NCBI RefSeq assembly: GCF_900143215.1
Contig: NZ_FRDM01000008.1
Span: forward strand, 62,001-126,000
Length of the DNA stretch: 64,000 bases
Source of the DNA: Geodermatophilus obscurus
Lineage (GTDB): Bacteria; Actinomycetota; Actinomycetes; Mycobacteriales; Geodermatophilaceae
Reading direction: 5' to 3'
Shown: positions 1 through 8,787 of the stretch, piece by piece
How the letters are laid out: every line of letters begins with the position of its first letter
How positions within the stretch are numbered: the first letter of the stretch is position 1
Made by a program: the position numbers and the translations under genes
The notes under the pieces: generated by a model
The model's input: only the letters and a program-made list of their open reading frames with translations
Database searches by the model: none
Told to the model about the DNA's origin: nothing

Positions 1-882
1 GTGGCTGGTGACCCGCACCGTGCCGCTGACCCGGTCGAGCACCGGCTGGTTCAGGCCGCGGTGGCCGAAGCGCAGCTTGTAGGTGCCCAGACCCAGCGCC
101 CGGCCGAGGATCTGGTTGCCGAAGCAGATGCCGAACAGCGGCCGGCGGGCGTCGAGCACCCCGCGCACCGCCTCGACCGCGTAGTCGGCGGCCGCGGGGT
201 CGCCGGGGCCGTTGGAGAGGAAGACGCCGTCGGGGCCGTGCTCCAGCAGGTCCTCCGCGGTCGCGCTCGCGGGCAGCACGTGGGTCTCCACCCCGAGCTC
301 GGCCAGGTGCCGCGGGGTGGCGGTCTTGATGCCGAGGTCGAGCGCAGCGATGGTGAACCGCTTCTCCCCCACCGCCGGGACGACGTAGGGGTCGTTCGCG
401 GTGACCGCGGGCGCGAGGTCCGCGCCGCTCATGCCCTCCGAGCCGCGCACCCGGGTCAGCAGCTCCTCGGCGGAGAGACCCTCGCTGCTGATGCCGGCGC
501 GCATGGCGCCGCGCTCGCGCAGGTGGCGGGTCAGCGCGCGGGTGTCGATGCCGCTGAGGCCGACGACGCCCTGCGCGGCCAGCTCGTCGTCCAGGCTGCC
601 GGTGGCGCGCCAGCTCGCCGGGCGGCGGGCGGGGTCGCGGACGACGAAGCCGGCCACCCACATGCGGCGGCTCTCGTCGTCCTCCTCGTTGACCCCGGTG
701 TTGCCGATGTGCGGCGCGGTCATCACCACGATCTGACGGGCGTAGCTGGGATCGGTCAGCGTCTCCTGGTAGCCGGTCATCCCGGTGGCGAACACCGCCT
801 CGCCCAGCGTCGTCCCGACCGCGCCGTAGGCCTCGCCGCGGAACGTGCGCCCGTCCTCCAGGACGAGGATCGCGCCGGTCAC
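1..882 (-). CDS. carA: Carbamoyl-phosphate synthase small (glutaminase) chain, 3' end cut by window
   Basis: Glutamine amidotransferase subunit that hydrolyses glutamine and passes ammonia to CarB for carbamoyl phosphate, feeding pyrimidine and arginine synthesis. The 294 visible residues start at a GTG (MTGAILVLEDGRTFRGEAYG) and show the CarA N-terminal domain, then the class I amidotransferase part with SNGPGDPA and the nucleophile elbow GICFGNQ (Cys is the nucleophile; the usual His after Gly is Asn here). The catalytic His/Glu pair lies off the left edge. It is the last visible gene of the leftward pyr operon, 97 bases after pyrC, with an inverted repeat in the gap. Identity is secure; the start is inferred from alignment to the family. 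Confidence 0.93.
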   Translation of the reverse strand, partial: MTGAILVLEDGRTFRGEAYGAVGTTLGEAVFATGMTGYQETLTDPSYARQIVVMTAPHIGNTGVNEEDDESRRMWVAGFVVRDPARRPASWRATGSLDDELAAQGVVGLSGIDTRALTRHLRERGAMRAGISSEGLSAEELLTRVRGSEGMSGADLAPAVTANDPYVVPAVGEKRFTIAALDLGIKTATPRHLAELGVETHVLPASATAEDLLEHGPDGVFLSNGPGDPAAADYAVEAVRGVLDARRPLFGICFGNQILGRALGLGTYKLRFGHRGLNQPVLDRVSGTVRVTSH

Positions 883-900
883 CGGAACACCGCCGTCCGG

Positions 901-962
901 GGCGAGATCTGCACACTGGTCGCCTTCGGGGCCCTGGAGACGACGAGTGTGCAGATCTCGCC
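901..962. repeat. 17-bp perfect inverted repeat between pyrC and carA
   Basis: The arms GGCGAGATCTGCACACT (901-917) and its exact reverse complement (946-962) flank a 28-base spacer. The repeat fills most of the short pyrC-carA gap. As RNA it would make a long hairpin inside the operon transcript. There is no T-run after it, so it looks more like an interspersed palindromic element or an mRNA processing/stability hairpin than a simple terminator. Confidence 0.85.
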
Positions 963-979
963 GCCGGAGAGCGGTTGCC

Positions 980-2281
980 TCACTTCTGTGCCTTCCCGTC
1001 CAGAACGGTCGGGACGCCCCGCAGGAACGTCGCGACCACCCGGCCGGGCAGCTCCCGGCCGGCATAGGGGCTGTTGCGGCTGCGGCTGGCCAGCGCCGCG
1101 GGGTCGACGACCGCGCGCGTGCCGGGGTCCACCAGCAGCAGGTTGGCGGGCTCACCCGGTGCGAGCGGGCGGCCGTGTGCGTGCAGACCGCCGCCGTCGA
1201 GCCGGCCGATGGCGGCCGGGCGGGCCGACATGCGGTCGGCGACGCCGCGCCAGTCGAGCAGGCCGGTCTCCACCATCGTCGCGACGACCACCGACAGGGC
1301 CTGCTCCAGGCCCAGCATGCCCGGGCGGGCGCTGGCCCACTCGGTCTCCTTGTCCTCCACCGCGTGCGGCGCGTGGTCGGTGGCGACGGCGTCGATCACG
1401 CCCTCGGCCAGCCCGAGCCGGACGGCCTGCACGTCGGTGTCCGTCCGGAGCGGCGGGTTCACCTTGAAGACCGGGTCGTAGCCCTCGGCGCACTCGTCGG
1501 TGAGCAGCAGGTGGTGCGGGGTCACCTCGGCGGTGACCTGCACCCCGCGGGACTTCGCCCAGCGGAGGATCTCCACCGAGCCCGCGGTGGAGACGTGGCA
1601 GACGTGCAGCCGGGCGCCGACGTGGTCGGCGAGCAGCACGTCGCGGGCGATGATCGCCTCCTCGGCCGCGGCCGGCCAGCCGGTGAGCCCGAGGCGGGCC
1701 GAGCGGTCGCCCTCGTGCATCTGGGCGCCCACGGTCAGCCGGGGCTCCTCGGCGTGCTGGGCGACGACGCCGTCCAGCGCCTTGACGTACTCCAGCGCGC
1801 GGCGCATCAGGGCCGGGTCGGCGACGCAGTGCCCGTCGTCGGAGAAGACCCGCACCCGGGCGGCGGAGTCGGCCATCGCGCCGAGCTCGGCCAGCCGCTC
1901 ACCGGCGAGTCCGACGGTCACCGCACCGACCGGCACGACGTCCACCAGGCCGGCCTGCTGGCCGAGGCGCCACACCTGCTCGACGACGCCGGCGGTGTCG
2001 GCGACCGGGTCGGTGTTGGCCATGGCGTGCACCGCGGTGTAGCCGCCGAGCGCCGCGGCGCGGCTGCCGGTCTCGACGGTCTCGGCGTCCTCGCGGCCGG
2101 GCTCGCGCAGGTGGGTGTGCAGGTCGACCAGGCCGGGCAGCGCGACCAGCCCGGCGGCCCGGACCACCTCGGCGCCGGTCGCGGCGAGGTCCTCGCCGAT
2201 CGCGACGATCCGGCCGTCCTCGACCAGGATGTCGGCGGCGTCCTCGCCGTAGGGGCGGGCGCCCGTGATGAGCAGCGTCAT
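980..2281 (-). CDS. pyrC: Dihydroorotase (type I)
   Basis: Zinc amidohydrolase converting carbamoyl aspartate to dihydroorotate, third step of UMP synthesis. 433 residues, normal for class I enzymes. The metal-binding [10 protein letters not shown] has its two His near residues 55 and 57; FSDDGH, HVCHVST and ATDHAPH follow in the expected order. The ATG start overlaps the pyrB stop (ATGA), so the two are translationally coupled. Cytoplasmic. No unusual features. Confidence 0.96.
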   Translation of the reverse strand: MTLLITGARPYGEDAADILVEDGRIVAIGEDLAATGAEVVRAAGLVALPGLVDLHTHLREPGREDAETVETGSRAAALGGYTAVHAMANTDPVADTAGVVEQVWRLGQQAGLVDVVPVGAVTVGLAGERLAELGAMADSAARVRVFSDDGHCVADPALMRRALEYVKALDGVVAQHAEEPRLTVGAQMHEGDRSARLGLTGWPAAAEEAIIARDVLLADHVGARLHVCHVSTAGSVEILRWAKSRGVQVTAEVTPHHLLLTDECAEGYDPVFKVNPPLRTDTDVQAVRLGLAEGVIDAVATDHAPHAVEDKETEWASARPGMLGLEQALSVVVATMVETGLLDWRGVADRMSARPAAIGRLDGGGLHAHGRPLAPGEPANLLLVDPGTRAVVDPAALASRSRNSPYAGRELPGRVVATFLRGVPTVLDGKAQK

Positions 2282-3198
2282 GAGGGCGCGCCTCCCAGCA
2301 GCAGGTACAGGACGGCCATGCGCACGGAGACCCCGTTGCCGACCTGCTCGACGATCGTGGAGCGGACGGAGTCGGCCACCTCGGCGGCGATCTCCATCCC
2401 GCGGTTCATCGGGCCCGGGTGCATGACGATCGCCTCGTCGCCCAGGGCCCCCATCCGGCGCGCGTCCAGGCCGTAGCGGCGGCTGTACTCGCGGGCGCTG
2501 GGGAAGTACGAGGCGTTCATCCGCTCGGCCTGGACCCGCAGCATCATCACCACGTCGGCCTTGGGCAGGACGACGTCCAGGTCGTAGGAGACCTCCGCCG
2601 GCCAGCTGCCCACCCCGACCGGCAGCAGGGTCGGCGGCGCGACGAGGGTGACCTCGGCGCCGAGGGTGTGCAGCAGCCGCACGTTGGAGCGGGCCACCCG
2701 GCTGTGCAGCACGTCGCCGACCACGGCCACGCGCACGCCCTCCAGCCGGCCCAGCCGGTGCCGGATCGTGTAGGCGTCCAGCAGCGCCTGGGTGGGGTGC
2801 TCGTGGGTGCCGTCGCCGGCGTTGACCACGCTGCCGCGCACCCAGTTGGCCAGCCGGTGCGGTGCGCCCGAGGCCGAGTGCCGGACGACGATCGCGTCGG
2901 AGCCCATCGCCTCGAGGGTCAGCGCGGTGTCCTTGAGGCTCTCGCCCTTGGAGACGCTGCTGCCCTTGGCGGAGAAGTTGAGGACGTCGGCCGACAGCCG
3001 CTTGGCGGCCAGCTCGAAGGAGATCCGGGTGCGGGTGGAGTCCTCGTAGAAGAGGTTGACCACCGTCCGGCCGCGCAGCGTGGGCAGCTTCTTGACCTCT
3101 CGGCCGGCCAGCGCCTGGTCGATCTGCGCGGCGGTGTCGAGCACCAGCGTCGCGTCGGCGCGGTCGAGGTCCGCCGCCTCCAGCAGGTGGCGCTTCAC
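2278..3198 (-). CDS. pyrB: Aspartate carbamoyltransferase catalytic chain
   Basis: Transfers the carbamoyl group to aspartate in pyrimidine synthesis. 306 residues from a GTG start whose GTGA overlaps the pyrR stop. The carbamoyl phosphate motif FYEDSTRTR is at about 50-58 and the HEHPTQ motif follows GDGT near residue 130. No pyrI gene is visible, as usual for actinobacteria. An upstream in-frame extension is possible in principle, but the family begins at the chosen Val-Lys-Arg-His start. Confidence 0.95.
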   Translation of the reverse strand: MKRHLLEAADLDRADATLVLDTAAQIDQALAGREVKKLPTLRGRTVVNLFYEDSTRTRISFELAAKRLSADVLNFSAKGSSVSKGESLKDTALTLEAMGSDAIVVRHSASGAPHRLANWVRGSVVNAGDGTHEHPTQALLDAYTIRHRLGRLEGVRVAVVGDVLHSRVARSNVRLLHTLGAEVTLVAPPTLLPVGVGSWPAEVSYDLDVVLPKADVVMMLRVQAERMNASYFPSAREYSRRYGLDARRMGALGDEAIVMHPGPMNRGMEIAAEVADSVRSTIVEQVGNGVSVRMAVLYLLLGGAPS

Positions 3199-3794
3199 TG
3201 CTCCCCCTCCGTCACGACGACCTCGTCCACGCCGTCGACCTCGGCCAGCCGGACCCGCACCGACTGGTTGCGCGAGGTCGGCAGGTTCTTGCCCACGTAG
3301 TCGGCCCGGATGGGCAGCTCGCGGTGGCCGCGGTCGACCAGCACCGCCAGCTGCACCGCGCGCGGGCGGCCGAGGTCGCGCAGCGCGTCGAGCGCCGCGC
3401 GCACCGACCTCCCCGAGTAGAGGACGTCGTCGACCAGGACGACGAGCCGGCCGTCGATGCCGCCCTCGGGCAGCAGGGTCTCCTCCAGCGCACGGACGCC
3501 CCGCATGCGCAGGTCGTCGCGGTACAGGGTGATGTCGACGGCGCCGACGTCGACCGGGCTGCCGGCGAAGGCCTCCACGCGGGCGGCCAGCCGGCGGGCC
3601 AGCGGAGCGCCGCGGGTGGGGATGCCGACGAGGACCAGGTCGGCGAGGCCGCCGGCGGCGTCGTCGCCCGCCCCGGCGCACTTCTCGATGAGCTGGTGGG
3701 CCATCCGGTCGACCACGCGGGTCACGTCGGCGGCGGAGAGCACTGCGGACGGCGACGAGAGGTCGCTGCGGGCAGGCTCGGGCTGGCGGGCCAT
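3195..3794 (-). CDS. pyrR: PyrR: pyr operon regulator / uracil phosphoribosyltransferase
   Basis: RNA-binding regulator of the pyr operon, usually with uracil phosphoribosyltransferase activity. 199 residues; the PRPP-binding loop [13 protein letters not shown] sits at about 118-130 and the family motifs IPTRG and LYRDDL are present. It is the first gene of the operon and its own ribosome binding site lies in a hairpin that matches the PyrR target (see 3799-3836), so autoregulation is likely. The first ~20 residues are a poorly conserved extension. Confidence 0.95.
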   Translation of the reverse strand: MARQPEPARSDLSSPSAVLSAADVTRVVDRMAHQLIEKCAGAGDDAAGGLADLVLVGIPTRGAPLARRLAARVEAFAGSPVDVGAVDITLYRDDLRMRGVRALEETLLPEGGIDGRLVVLVDDVLYSGRSVRAALDALRDLGRPRAVQLAVLVDRGHRELPIRADYVGKNLPTSRNQSVRVRLAEVDGVDEVVVTEGEQ

Positions 3795-3798
3795 CAGG

Positions 3799-3836
3799 CC
3801 TCCTTCCCCGCCTCACGGGACGGGTCGTTAAAGGAG
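3799..3836 (-). promoter_or_regulatory. PyrR-binding hairpin sequestering the pyrR Shine-Dalgarno
   Basis: Read on the minus strand, the leader just before pyrR holds CTCCTT, then CCCG, a loop beginning TCCCGTGAGG, then CGGG and AAGGAGG. CTCCTT can pair with AAGGAG, the Shine-Dalgarno sequence four bases before ATG. The segment CGUCCCGUGAGGCG (3809-3822) agrees with the published PyrR recognition consensus ARUCCNGNGAGGYU at 12 of 14 positions. This fits the translational repression described for mycobacterial PyrR, not the attenuation used in Bacillus. Confidence 0.78.
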
Positions 3837-4013
3837 TGGTCGGACCGGCGTCGACGGTACTGCACGCTGCGAGGTGACCCGCGACGCGCCGGGAGAGGAC
3901 ACGATCGGGGGCCTGCCGACCCCGAGGAGCGTCCCGGTGTCGTCGGACCCGCTCGACCAGTACGCTCCGTGACGACAACCCCGCCCCGACGACGGACAGT
4001 GAGCAGGAAGCGA

Positions 4014-4565
4014 ATGAGCACCGACTACTCACGGGCCCTCGGTGCCCGGCTCCGCGCCATCCGCAACCAGCAGGGGCTCTCGCTCCAGGGAGTCGAGGAC
4101 AAGTCCCACGGCCGCTGGAAAGCAGTGGTCGTCGGGTCCTACGAACGCGGCGACCGTGCCGTGACGGTGCAGCGGCTCTCCGAGCTCGCGATCTTCTACG
4201 GCGTACCCGTCTCCGAGCTGCTGCCCGACCCGCGGCCCAGCTCGGCGGTCACGTCGACGACGAAGATCGTGCTGAACCTCGAGTCGCTGGGCTCGCTGCC
4301 CGCGGACGAGGCCGGACCGCTGGCCCGGTACGCCTCGACCATCCAGGCGCAGCGCCACGACTACAACGGCAAGGTCCTCTCCATCCGGGCCGAGGACCTC
4401 AAGTCGCTGGCGATCATCTACGACATGAGCCCCGACGAGCTGACCAGCCGGCTCATCGAGTGGGGCGTCCTCTCCCCCGGGATGGAGAGCGTCGTCGGCT
4501 TCGGCGGCGACGAGGACGAGGACGAGGTCAACCCGAACTGGGAGCGCCGCCGGGCCCCACGCTGA
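4014..4565 (+). CDS. bldD: BldD, c-di-GMP-responsive developmental repressor
   Basis: Global transcription regulator that in Streptomyces represses sporulation genes when dimerised by tetrameric c-di-GMP. 183 residues. An XRE-type helix-turn-helix fills residues 1-70 ([22 protein letters not shown]...). The C-terminal domain keeps the c-di-GMP signature RxD-x8-RxxD as RHD (114-116) and RAED (125-128). An acidic run (DEDEDE, near 166-171) closes the protein. The ATG has a weak upstream AGGAAG. It is divergent from pyrR; the 219-base gap must hold both promoters. In related genomes I would expect nusB nearby; here an island intervenes. Confidence 0.93.
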   Translation: MSTDYSRALGARLRAIRNQQGLSLQGVEDKSHGRWKAVVVGSYERGDRAVTVQRLSELAIFYGVPVSELLPDPRPSSAVTSTTKIVLNLESLGSLPADEAGPLARYASTIQAQRHDYNGKVLSIRAEDLKSLAIIYDMSPDELTSRLIEWGVLSPGMESVVGFGGDEDEDEVNPNWERRRAPR

Positions 4566-4581
4566 GGAGACGCCCCCGTCG

Positions 4582-4597
4582 GGTCCCGGCCGGGACC
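4582..4597. terminator. Possible terminator palindrome between convergent bldD and regulator gene
   Basis: GGTCCCGGCCGGGACC is a 16-base perfect palindrome 17 bases after the bldD stop and about 70 bases beyond the stop of the convergent regulator. There is no T-tract, common for high-GC actinobacterial terminators, so the assignment is tentative. Confidence 0.45.
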
Positions 4598-4667
4598 GGT
4601 GGGTGCGGCTCGAGCCGGTGGTCCGCGGTGGCGCGTGCGGGGGCGCGCTGCCACCGGGCCAGGACGG

Positions 4668-7370
4668 TCAGGACCGCGCCAGGGCGGCCGTCGGCAGCAT
4701 CGCCCTCAGGTCCGCGCGGCTGCTGATCCCCAGTTTGGTGTAGGCGTGCGAGAGGTGGGTCTCCACCGTGCGCACCGACACCACGAGCCGGTCGGCGATC
4801 GCCTGGTTGCTCAGCCCCGCGCTGGCCAGTCGGGCGACCTCCTGCTCCCGGGCGGTCAGCGCCGGCAGCGGCAGGACCTCGAGCGCCGACCCCTGGGTCA
4901 GGCCGCACTCGCGGGCGAAGGTGGCCGCCCGCAGTCGGGCTGCGGCCGCCGCCCGGCGTTCCCCGCGCCGCTCGTAGGCGGAGGCGGCCTCGGTCGCCGC
5001 GTCCGCGGCCAGCAGCAGCGCTCCGCTCTGCTCGAAGCGGGAGCTCACCTTGTCCAGCCCCTCGGCGGACTCGGCGACAGCGGCCGCCGCGTGGGCGGCG
5101 AGGTCGGCCATGAACGGTGCGTCCAGCCGTTCGGCCTGTCGGTGCAGCCGGTCGACGATCCGCGGGCCTTGTCCCAACCGCAGACCGTCGTGCAGCAGGA
5201 CCGCCTCGACGGCCTCCTGGCCCTGACGGGCGGCCAGCGCAGCCGCCTCGAGGACCAGGACACCGGCCTGGCCCCTCCGGCCCTCCGCGGCAGCGACCCA
5301 TGCCTCTGCCATGCGCCGCAGCGGATCGAACACCGCGACCGCCCCGGCACCGGCCGGCTGCGAACCGTCCAACAGCCGACGGGCGCCGCAGACGTCTCCG
5401 ACGAGGGCTCGCGCCGCCGCCAGGGAGGACCGGCACAGCGGGAGCAGTCCGACCGGATCCCGCTCCTCGAGAGCCGGTAGCGCCTCGGCCAACCAGCGGC
5501 TGGCCACGCGCGGCCGCCCGCTGGCCAGGGCCGCCCACCCGCGGTGGACACCGGCGATCGCATCCCCGATCCACTCCGGCGTCGTCGTCAGGTTCTGCCG
5601 GTGCAGTTCCGCCGCCCGCCGCTCGAGTCGGCAGAACCGTCCGCTCAGACCCAGCGCCAGGATCTCCGCCTGGTCGAGCGTCACCCGAGCGTGGATCCGT
5701 TCCGCCGGACCGGGGTCGGCGTCGAGCGCCAGCCGACCCGACTCGACCGTGGTCAACGCCTGATCCGTCCGGCCGGTCACCGCCAGGCCGGCTGCCACCG
5801 CGGCCGCCGCCAGCGCGTGGGCGGCGCCCGCAGGCGCGGACAGCACGGTGGTGCCCTCCTGCACCGCCCGGTGGGGATCCCCGCCGAGGAAGGCCAGCAT
5901 CGCCTCGGCCGCGGTGAGGAGGGCGCGGGCGCCGTCGTCCTGCACGGTCGCACGGGTCTCGCGGAGCACCGCCCCCGCCTGGTCGAGCTGCCCGAGCCCG
6001 CAGCAGAGGGTCAGCGCCCGAGCCGCTGCCAACCGAGCCCGGTCGTCGTCGGAGCGCACCGCGGGTGCTGCGGCGGCGGCGAGCCGGTCGGCGAGCGCCG
6101 GCCGGCCCTGCCACCGGACTGCCTCGACCAGCGTCGCGTGGGCCGGGAACCCGCCACCCTCCTCGACGGCGGCCCGGGCCAGGCGCTCGGCCAGGGGGAG
6201 GTCCAGCTGTGCGACCGCGTGACGGGCCCCGGCGGTCAACAGGGCGCCGCTGTGCGCGGTGGCGCCGCTGTCGAGCAGCACGGCGGCGCGGTGCAGCAGG
6301 TGGTCGTCGCGTCCACCGGCGGCCTGGTCCCGGGCCAACCGGGAACGGATCCGTTGCCGCGCGGCCTCCGGTACGAGGCTCCGGACCACCTCGGTGTACA
6401 GCGGGTGGGCGACCTGGACCTCCCCGGACCCGCCCGCGTCGTCGATCATGCCGCGCCGCTCCAGAGCGGCGACAGCCTCCGGACTGCTGAGCTCCACGAC
6501 CTGTTCGACGCTGCATGTCCCCGCCGTGCCGAGCACGTGCAGAGCCCGCCACTCGTCCGCATCCAGGTCCCCCACGTGGGCCAGGACGATCTCCGAGAGG
6601 CGTTGCGACGGGACCATCTCCCCGGCCCAGGACCAGAGGTCCTCGTACTGCCGCAGCCGGCCGGTACGCAGGCCGTCCTCCACGAGCTCGTGCAGGTACA
6701 GCGGGTTCCCCCGGCTCAGCCGCCAGAGACGCTCGACGGTCCGGGTGTGCACCTGACCGCCCACGCAGTGGCCGATCAGCAGGTCGGCGTCCTCACGCTG
6801 GAGCGGCTGCAGCTCGATGCGGGTGGCCAGCCCGTCCTTCCACAGGGTCGCCGCCGGGTCCTGGACGGCGTTGCCGGTGCGGACCGTCAGGACGAGGCGC
6901 ACGGCCCCGCCGGCGGCGAGCTGGTGCAGGAGGGTGATCGACAGGGGGTCGAGGAGGTGGACGTCGTCGACCCCCAGGACGGGTAGCGGTCCGGCGCGGT
7001 CGCCGACGATGACCCGGGTCGCCTGCTGCAGGAGTGCCAGGGTGTCCGCCCCGGTGTCGAGGGCAGGGAGGAGGTGGGCGAAAGCGCCGAACGGCACCTG
7101 GGCAGCCGCCCTCGTCCCCGCGGCCCAACGGGTGGAACGGCCCTGGTCCTCGGCCAGGGACAGCGCCTCCCGGGCGAGCCGGGTGCGGCCGACACCTGCC
7201 GGACCCACGATCACCAGGTTGCCCGGAGAATCGGCGCCCCACGCGTCGAGGATGACCCGGCAGGCGGCATCCCGACCGAACAGCAGCGTGCGCTCCCCCG
7301 CCATCAGTCCGTCGGAGCAGGGGTCGACGACTGGCTCTCCTGTGGATGACCTCCGCTCGAGATCAGCCAC
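4668..7370 (-). CDS. Large ATP-binding LuxR-family (LAL/MalT-like) transcription regulator
   Basis: A 900-residue signal-transduction ATPase regulator: N-terminal NTPase, long helical middle (Ala/Leu-rich, TPR-like), C-terminal LuxR helix-turn-helix with LTAREQEVARLASAGLSNQAIA followed by SVRTVETHL. The Walker A loop at about 56-63 reads GPAGVGRT, with Arg in place of the usual Lys; Walker B is VLGVDDVHLLD. It faces the peptide-gene cluster across a 638-base divergent region, which makes it the likely regulator of that cluster. Start uncertain: a GTG at 7370 is used, but an ATG at 7304 (MAGERTLLFGRD) also fits, and neither has a clear Shine-Dalgarno. Confidence 0.88.
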   Translation of the reverse strand: MADLERRSSTGEPVVDPCSDGLMAGERTLLFGRDAACRVILDAWGADSPGNLVIVGPAGVGRTRLAREALSLAEDQGRSTRWAAGTRAAAQVPFGAFAHLLPALDTGADTLALLQQATRVIVGDRAGPLPVLGVDDVHLLDPLSITLLHQLAAGGAVRLVLTVRTGNAVQDPAATLWKDGLATRIELQPLQREDADLLIGHCVGGQVHTRTVERLWRLSRGNPLYLHELVEDGLRTGRLRQYEDLWSWAGEMVPSQRLSEIVLAHVGDLDADEWRALHVLGTAGTCSVEQVVELSSPEAVAALERRGMIDDAGGSGEVQVAHPLYTEVVRSLVPEAARQRIRSRLARDQAAGGRDDHLLHRAAVLLDSGATAHSGALLTAGARHAVAQLDLPLAERLARAAVEEGGGFPAHATLVEAVRWQGRPALADRLAAAAAPAVRSDDDRARLAAARALTLCCGLGQLDQAGAVLRETRATVQDDGARALLTAAEAMLAFLGGDPHRAVQEGTTVLSAPAGAAHALAAAAVAAGLAVTGRTDQALTTVESGRLALDADPGPAERIHARVTLDQAEILALGLSGRFCRLERRAAELHRQNLTTTPEWIGDAIAGVHRGWAALASGRPRVASRWLAEALPALEERDPVGLLPLCRSSLAAARALVGDVCGARRLLDGSQPAGAGAVAVFDPLRRMAEAWVAAAEGRRGQAGVLVLEAAALAARQGQEAVEAVLLHDGLRLGQGPRIVDRLHRQAERLDAPFMADLAAHAAAAVAESAEGLDKVSSRFEQSGALLLAADAATEAASAYERRGERRAAAAARLRAATFARECGLTQGSALEVLPLPALTAREQEVARLASAGLSNQAIADRLVVSVRTVETHLSHAYTKLGISSRADLRAMLPTAALARS

Positions 7371-7764
7371 TGCTGTGCCCAGACGTGCACAGGAACGATC
7401 ATCACCGCAAGCTCCCCCGGGCCCATGTTCGAAACGGCCCTGTCGCGGAGAGTAGTGGTGATTTCGTCACCGAGCCGTCTCATCACGGGACGTCTCGCGT
7501 TCTCGTCGCATCGACGCGGCCCGGACGGTCGGGTCAGCACGGAGGGTGACGATGCGCTTACGACGCCGTGGCTTCACCGAGACCGTCCCGGACCAGCGCC
7601 CCGATGACAACTGGGCGTGCCGCCGACAGGGTCGCGCCGACGTTGTCCCGGACGACGTGACGAGCGGATCGCGGCCAGCCTCGGCGCCCCAGGTCCCACC
7701 ACGCCGTCCCCGAGTCGCGTCCCGACGATCAGCACTGGTGTCACGGAGGCGCCGCCGCCGGGTG

Positions 7765-7874
7765 CTACGTGGTCGGGCGCCGTCGGTACGTGACCCACTG
7801 CGGTCAAATCCGTACGCACAGCCCTCATCTCGGTGGCGCTCGGCGTTGCCTGGACGCCGACCTCTCGTCAGGAT
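7765..7874 (+). promoter_or_regulatory. Promoter region P1 of Gly-rich peptide gene 1
   Basis: TTGCCT (7846-7851) and CAGGAT (7869-7874) are exactly 17 bases apart, a vegetative-type -35/-10 pair that recurs with identical hexamers and spacing before the two other peptide genes. Upstream lies CTACGTGGTCGGGCG (7765-7779), a motif also found before the others, which may bind the divergent LuxR-type regulator. Nothing else recognisable is in the 7371-7764 stretch; frames there do not look coding. Confidence 0.7.
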
Positions 7875-8008
7875 CGATTTCGCCGACATCGACACGGTGA
7901 TCGGCGGCCAGCCGGGCCGGAAATGGACACGGCCCGCCCGCGGGCTGCCTCTACGCGAGGTTTTCGGCCCTTCTGGCACCATTTCGTCGCGACATTCCAG
8001 GAGGAACC
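7875..8008 (+). promoter_or_regulatory. Long conserved 5' leader of peptide gene 1
   Basis: About 130 transcribed but apparently untranslated bases run from the P1 -10 box to the ATG. The segment is nearly identical to the leader of peptide gene 3 (12800-12932), with only a few substitutions, although the two genes are 5 kb apart. It ends in CCAGGAGGAACC, a strong Shine-Dalgarno shared by all three peptide genes. GC-rich inverted segments (for example GCCCGCCCGCGGGC) could fold. No riboswitch class is recognised. Confidence 0.6.
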
Positions 8009-8245
8009 ATGTTCGAGGACCAGACCGTCGACCTGCTGCCCGCACGGACCACCCTGCAGGCCGGAGCGGGCGGTAACGGCGGACGGGGCGGTCGCGGCGG
8101 CGACGCCCTCGCCGTCTCGGCCGCGGTCATCTTCGTCGGTGGCGACGTGGACGACAGCAGCTTCACGGCGACGTCCGCTGCGGCCACGGCGACCGGTGGT
8201 GCCGGTGCCGCCGGTGGCGACGGTGGTGACGGCGGCGACGACTGA
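8009..8245 (+). CDS. Small Gly-rich peptide 1 (candidate precursor peptide)
   Basis: 78 residues, not a family I can name. Three zones are visible: an N-terminal block MFEDQTVDLLPARTTLQAG shared almost unchanged by all three paralogues; a GGNGGRGGRGG tract; a beta-prone hydrophobic centre (ALAVSAAVIFVGGDV); and a second Gly/Asp-rich tail ending GGDGGDGGDD. There is no Cys, no signal peptide and no transmembrane segment. The constant front and variable body are typical of leader/core precursors. It sits beside a PqqD-domain membrane protease and a glutaminyl cyclase, which supports export or maturation. It could instead be a structural surface peptide. Strong AGGAGG six bases before ATG. Confidence 0.82.
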   Translation: MFEDQTVDLLPARTTLQAGAGGNGGRGGRGGDALAVSAAVIFVGGDVDDSSFTATSAAATATGGAGAAGGDGGDGGDD

Positions 8246-8268
8246 TCGCTGAACTGCGCTCTGGCGGC

Positions 8269-8324
8269 ACCGCACCGATGACACCGCACCGATGACACCG
8301 TGGCGATGACACCGTGGCGATGAC
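8269..8324. repeat. Four tandem 14-bp repeats after peptide gene 1
   Basis: Four adjoining units of ACCGNNNCGATGAC (ACCGCACCGATGAC twice, then ACCGTGGCGATGAC twice) follow the stop codon. The same unit appears once after gene 2 and about twice after gene 3, so copy number varies between the 3' regions. Confidence 0.85.
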
Positions 8325-8346
8325 GGCCTGCCGCTGAGCCGATGAC

Positions 8347-8381
8347 GAGGAGGGGCGCCCGGATACCGGTCGCCCCTCCTC
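8347..8381 (+). terminator. Terminator hairpin after peptide gene 1
   Basis: GAGGAGGGGCG (8347-8357) pairs perfectly with CGCCCCTCCTC (8371-8381) around a 13-base loop that can itself partly pair. Homologous hairpins follow peptide genes 2 and 3. Confidence 0.8.
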
Positions 8382-8497
8382 CCGTCTCCTCCACAGGTCC
8401 TGGGCGGACGCCCCGACCGGTCGATCCCCTCGGGCCTCCCCACAAGGGCAGCTGCACCGCCGGCTAGCGCATCCCGGCGCCGCGAGACGTGACCGGA

Positions 8498-8608
8498 CTA
8501 CGTGGTCCGGACCCCGTTGTACGTGGTCGGGCGGGGGCGGCTCCGTGGAATTGCGCCGCAATCCCCGTGATGCACGGCGTTGCCTGTTCCTGTCCGGCTC
8601 GTCAGGAT
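8498..8608 (+). promoter_or_regulatory. Promoter region P2 of Gly-rich peptide gene 2
   Basis: TTGCCT (8580-8585) and CAGGAT (8603-8608), spacing 17, match P1 and P3. Two upstream copies of the shared motif are present: CTACGTGGTCCGG (8498-8510) and TACGTGGTCGGGCG (8520-8533). A small palindrome ATTGCGCCGCAAT lies just upstream of the -35. The leader to the ATG is longer (about 170 bases) and, apart from its last bases, differs from those of genes 1 and 3. Confidence 0.7.
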
Positions 8609-8787
8609 CGGTCGGGCCAACACCGGAATGGTGTCGATCTCGACGGGGTGATCCGCTCTCGGGCGGATGGGAACGAATCCGGCTTGTTGTGGCTCCCTCT
8701 CGGGCTGCATTCACGGCGGCCTCGGTTTCCGAACGCCATCACCTCGTGTCCTCGGCACCATCTCGTCCAGGACATCCAGGAGGAACC

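Noticed and set aside
1-1467. Long plus-strand open frame over carA and pyrC
   Set aside because: It is antisense to two clear pyrimidine genes, Arg/His/Val-rich, and only reflects high GC in the third codon position.
7430-7445. TTCGAA-containing word as a second LexA box
   Set aside because: It lacks the paired GTTCGA half-site at the proper distance.
7833-8009. Possible upstream coding frame in the leaders of peptide genes 1 and 3
   Set aside because: The frame is shared between the two copies, but it starts before the -10 box, loses phase after the leader, and is absent from gene 2. The conservation is better explained by a regulatory leader.
8269-8324. CRISPR-like array from the 14-bp repeats
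   Set aside because: Units are directly adjacent without spacers, only four copies, and no cas genes are in the window.
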